Below, one piece after another: positions 62,086-64,000 of a DNA stretch of 64,000 nt (positions are counted from its first letter, which is position 1; every line of letters begins with the position of its first letter). Below the pieces are notes generated by a model. The model was not told where the DNA came from. It did no database searches and saw only the letters and a program-made list of their open reading frames with translations. The position numbers were made by a program, and so were the translations under genes. This stretch comes from Bathymodiolus japonicus methanotrophic gill symbiont (GTDB taxonomy: Bacteria > Pseudomonadota > Gammaproteobacteria > Methylococcales > Methylomonadaceae): assembly GCF_019721995.1 (NCBI RefSeq), contig NZ_BLYC01000001.1, positions 310,001 to 374,000 on the forward strand, written 5' to 3'.

Positions 62086-63999
62086 TTACTCATCACCTGA
62101 ACGGACATCAAATTCAATTTTCCAGCGATTATCATCCTGATTGGAAATCGCCTCTAATGCTAATGTACCGATTTCAGTGACGGAGACAGAAAGATGTACC
62201 GGAATCACTTCACCTGCTTTACGGTTTTCTTCAGGTAAGGTGATTTCTATTTCATCCAATTCTTCCAGTTCATCATCAGACCAATAATCCAGACGTGTGC
62301 CAACGATGTCTTCCCTGCGTGTTTTAGAGCCAAAAAAGCGGAAGCGCACAGGTTCACCTACAATCACGCCAAACTCATCATGAGGTAATTCAACTTCAGT
62401 ACCCTCTTCCATCCCAAAAGGGGCGATACATAAGGCTTGAATCTCGGGAGGCATGCCAGGCACAGCAGGCATTGCACTTTCTACGCCAACATAATAAGCA
62501 GCAGCAGTACCGCCTTTAATACGTACACCTTTACCTTTACGTACGTAGCCATAATAAGAGGCACCACGCGCTACCGCCAGATCCAGATCTAGCCCGGTTA
62601 ATAAGCGCGCATCAGGTGCCTGTTCATTGCTTAACCATGAATTGATCACACCCATTAAGCGATCCGCAAAGCGTGTTGCTTTTAAAACACCACCATTAAA
62701 CAGCACGGCAGTAGGGTGGATAAATGTAGCATTTTCCGGCAGACTAATATCATTTAATTCATCGACCGCATTCAGTTGACGTGTTAAAAAACTGGCCAGG
62801 TGACGCGTGATGGCAGCATCCTGAGCATACGGCAATCCGGCTGTGAGCAAACCAGAACGAGCTCGTGTAACCGGCTGTTCACTGCTCATGACTTCGGGTA
62901 GAAAGCCTTGCAATAATACCGTATTGACTTCTTCGCGGTTAAGCTCTGTGCGTAGCGTACCGCCTATTAAAGAAGAACCTCGATTCGGCACCACGATAGG
63001 TATATTATCCGCTTCATCATCACTGAGGATGGTTTCTTTAGCGGCACGACAGGCATGCGTTAAGGCTTGTATTTGCCAGCCTTCCAGACGTTTGCCACCA
63101 TCCTGTTCCAGCTTGGATTTGAGTGTGTAAGCCAAAGCCAGATCCATATTATCACCCCCTAATAACATGTGGTCACCCACAGCAATACGAGTTAGACCTA
63201 GCGTACCATCTTCTTCGGTGACAGCAATCAATGATAAATCGGTAGTTCCACCGCCGACATCAATCACTAAAATAATATCACCGACCTTGGCATGATTACG
63301 CCAATCGCCATCACTTTTCTCGATCCAGCTATATAATGCAGCTTGCGGCTCTTCCAGTAAAATTGCATTTTTTAAGCCAGCTTTTTGTGCCGCTTCAGAG
63401 GTTAATTCCCGGGCGGCGGGATCAAAAGAAGCAGGAACGGTTAGGGTAATTTCCTGATCTTGTATCGGCGCATCCGGGTGCTGCTTATTCCATGCGGCAC
63501 AAAGATGCTCTAAATAAGCGGAGCTAGCCTGAAAAGGTGAAACCCGTGCTACATCCTCTGGCGCTTCATTGGGTAAAATGGCTGATTTACAATCCACTCC
63601 CGCATGGCACAACCAGCTTTTTGCGCTGGAAACTAGGCGGATCGGTGTTTTTGTGCCTAAATTACGCGCAATTTCACCGACTAGATAATCAGGTTTTTCT
63701 ATCCAGGGCAGGGCGGTTTCACCTTCATTAATTTCAGCTTCATGTGCCTGATATAAAAAAGATGGCAATTGTGCTTTGTCTTCAATAACTCCAGGTGCAG
63801 TAAGCTGAGGGATTTGTAACACTTCTTGAAAAATTTCATCCGCGTCTGGGTCAGTAATATCAGCATAGGATAATACGCAGTGCGTCGTTCCTAGATCAAT
63901 ACCAATGGAATAATGTTTGCCATTGTCAGGCTGCTGTTCTGATTGGTGCTGCTCAGGCTCGTGTTGTTCGTGTTTATTATGATTGTCGAATTCACTCAT
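62086..63999 (-). CDS. Hsp70-family protein (DnaK-like)
   Basis: 637 residues; the start ATG is the second to fourth base from the window end. A His/Gln/Glu-rich leader (MSEFDNHNKHEQHEPEQHQS) precedes GIDLGTTHCVLSYA. Phosphate 2 is LVIDVGGGTTDLSLI, and the adenosine motif is LFNGGVLKAT. It aligns with the N-terminal 600 residues of the next gene (both share LVSSAKSWL and GDHMLLGGDN or close variants), so the pair arose by duplication. It lacks the long extension of its neighbour. Role unknown. Confidence 0.87.
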   Translation of the reverse strand: MSEFDNHNKHEQHEPEQHQSEQQPDNGKHYSIGIDLGTTHCVLSYADITDPDADEIFQEVLQIPQLTAPGVIEDKAQLPSFLYQAHEAEINEGETALPWIEKPDYLVGEIARNLGTKTPIRLVSSAKSWLCHAGVDCKSAILPNEAPEDVARVSPFQASSAYLEHLCAAWNKQHPDAPIQDQEITLTVPASFDPAARELTSEAAQKAGLKNAILLEEPQAALYSWIEKSDGDWRNHAKVGDIILVIDVGGGTTDLSLIAVTEEDGTLGLTRIAVGDHMLLGGDNMDLALAYTLKSKLEQDGGKRLEGWQIQALTHACRAAKETILSDDEADNIPIVVPNRGSSLIGGTLRTELNREEVNTVLLQGFLPEVMSSEQPVTRARSGLLTAGLPYAQDAAITRHLASFLTRQLNAVDELNDISLPENATFIHPTAVLFNGGVLKATRFADRLMGVINSWLSNEQAPDARLLTGLDLDLAVARGASYYGYVRKGKGVRIKGGTAAAYYVGVESAMPAVPGMPPEIQALCIAPFGMEEGTEVELPHDEFGVIVGEPVRFRFFGSKTRREDIVGTRLDYWSDDELEELDEIEITLPEENRKAGEVIPVHLSVSVTEIGTLALEAISNQDDNRWKIEFDVRSGDE

Positions 64000-64000
64000 A

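Noticed and set aside
1-64000. tRNA or rRNA genes
   Set aside because: No cloverleaf-like sequence or rRNA core motif was recognised by eye; this is not a substitute for a tRNA scan.

Overview
The window looks like a chromosome segment of a gammaproteobacterial methanotroph or methylotroph (Methylococcales-like). Its core gene order is gammaproteobacterial: ribH-nusB, lepA-lepB-DUF4845-rnc-era-recO-pdxJ, fabA-fabB. In addition, 42.8-45.8 kb carries tetrahydromethanopterin (H4MPT) genes: a beta-RFAP synthase, an ATP-grasp protein and methenyl-H4MPT cyclohydrolase. This assignment is inferred from gene content; no rRNA or tRNA gene was seen.

Layout. 0-5.7 kb: ribH (3' end), nusB, a phosphohexomutase, ftsK and a small membrane protein. 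5.7-9 kb: repeats, trhO, and a secreted DUF2780 gene split by nested repeats. 9-16 kb: IS cluster that breaks a VTT/DedA-like membrane gene. 16-26.7 kb: conserved housekeeping block (glgX, HAD phosphatase, rppH, tusC, lepA, lepB, DUF4845, rnc, era, recO, pdxJ). 26.7-38 kb: second mobile-element zone around a cation-efflux gene, including a five-deep nest at 34.4-37.9 kb. 38.2-48.9 kb: fabA-fabB, ttcA, nucleotidyltransferase, HAD, H4MPT genes, a second-type EF-G and carbonic anhydrase. 50-59 kb: remains of an IPTL-CTERM/exosortase-H sorting locus (giant tandem Ig-like protein, exosortase, associated membrane protein), broken by IS, MITE and repeat insertions. 59-64 kb: two tandem Hsp70-family genes.

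The most unusual content is a family of short, hairpin-rich repeats, named here by length: R280, R260 and R295. At least 16 copies are present. R280 and R295 share one hairpin terminus. Eight copies sit in genes or other repeats whose uninterrupted sequence can be rebuilt, several by comparison with an intact copy in this same window. In every one of these, removing the repeat restores the target with no target-site duplication. Both orientations occur, so they are not introns. Other copies lie at junctions of unrelated sequence and look like recombination scars. No autonomous partner is visible here. Four IS types (called IS-alpha, -beta, -gamma, -delta), IS66 and IS3 remnants, and several palindromic MITE or REP families complete the repeat load. 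Most IS copies are broken; one IS-alpha and one IS-beta transposase are intact.
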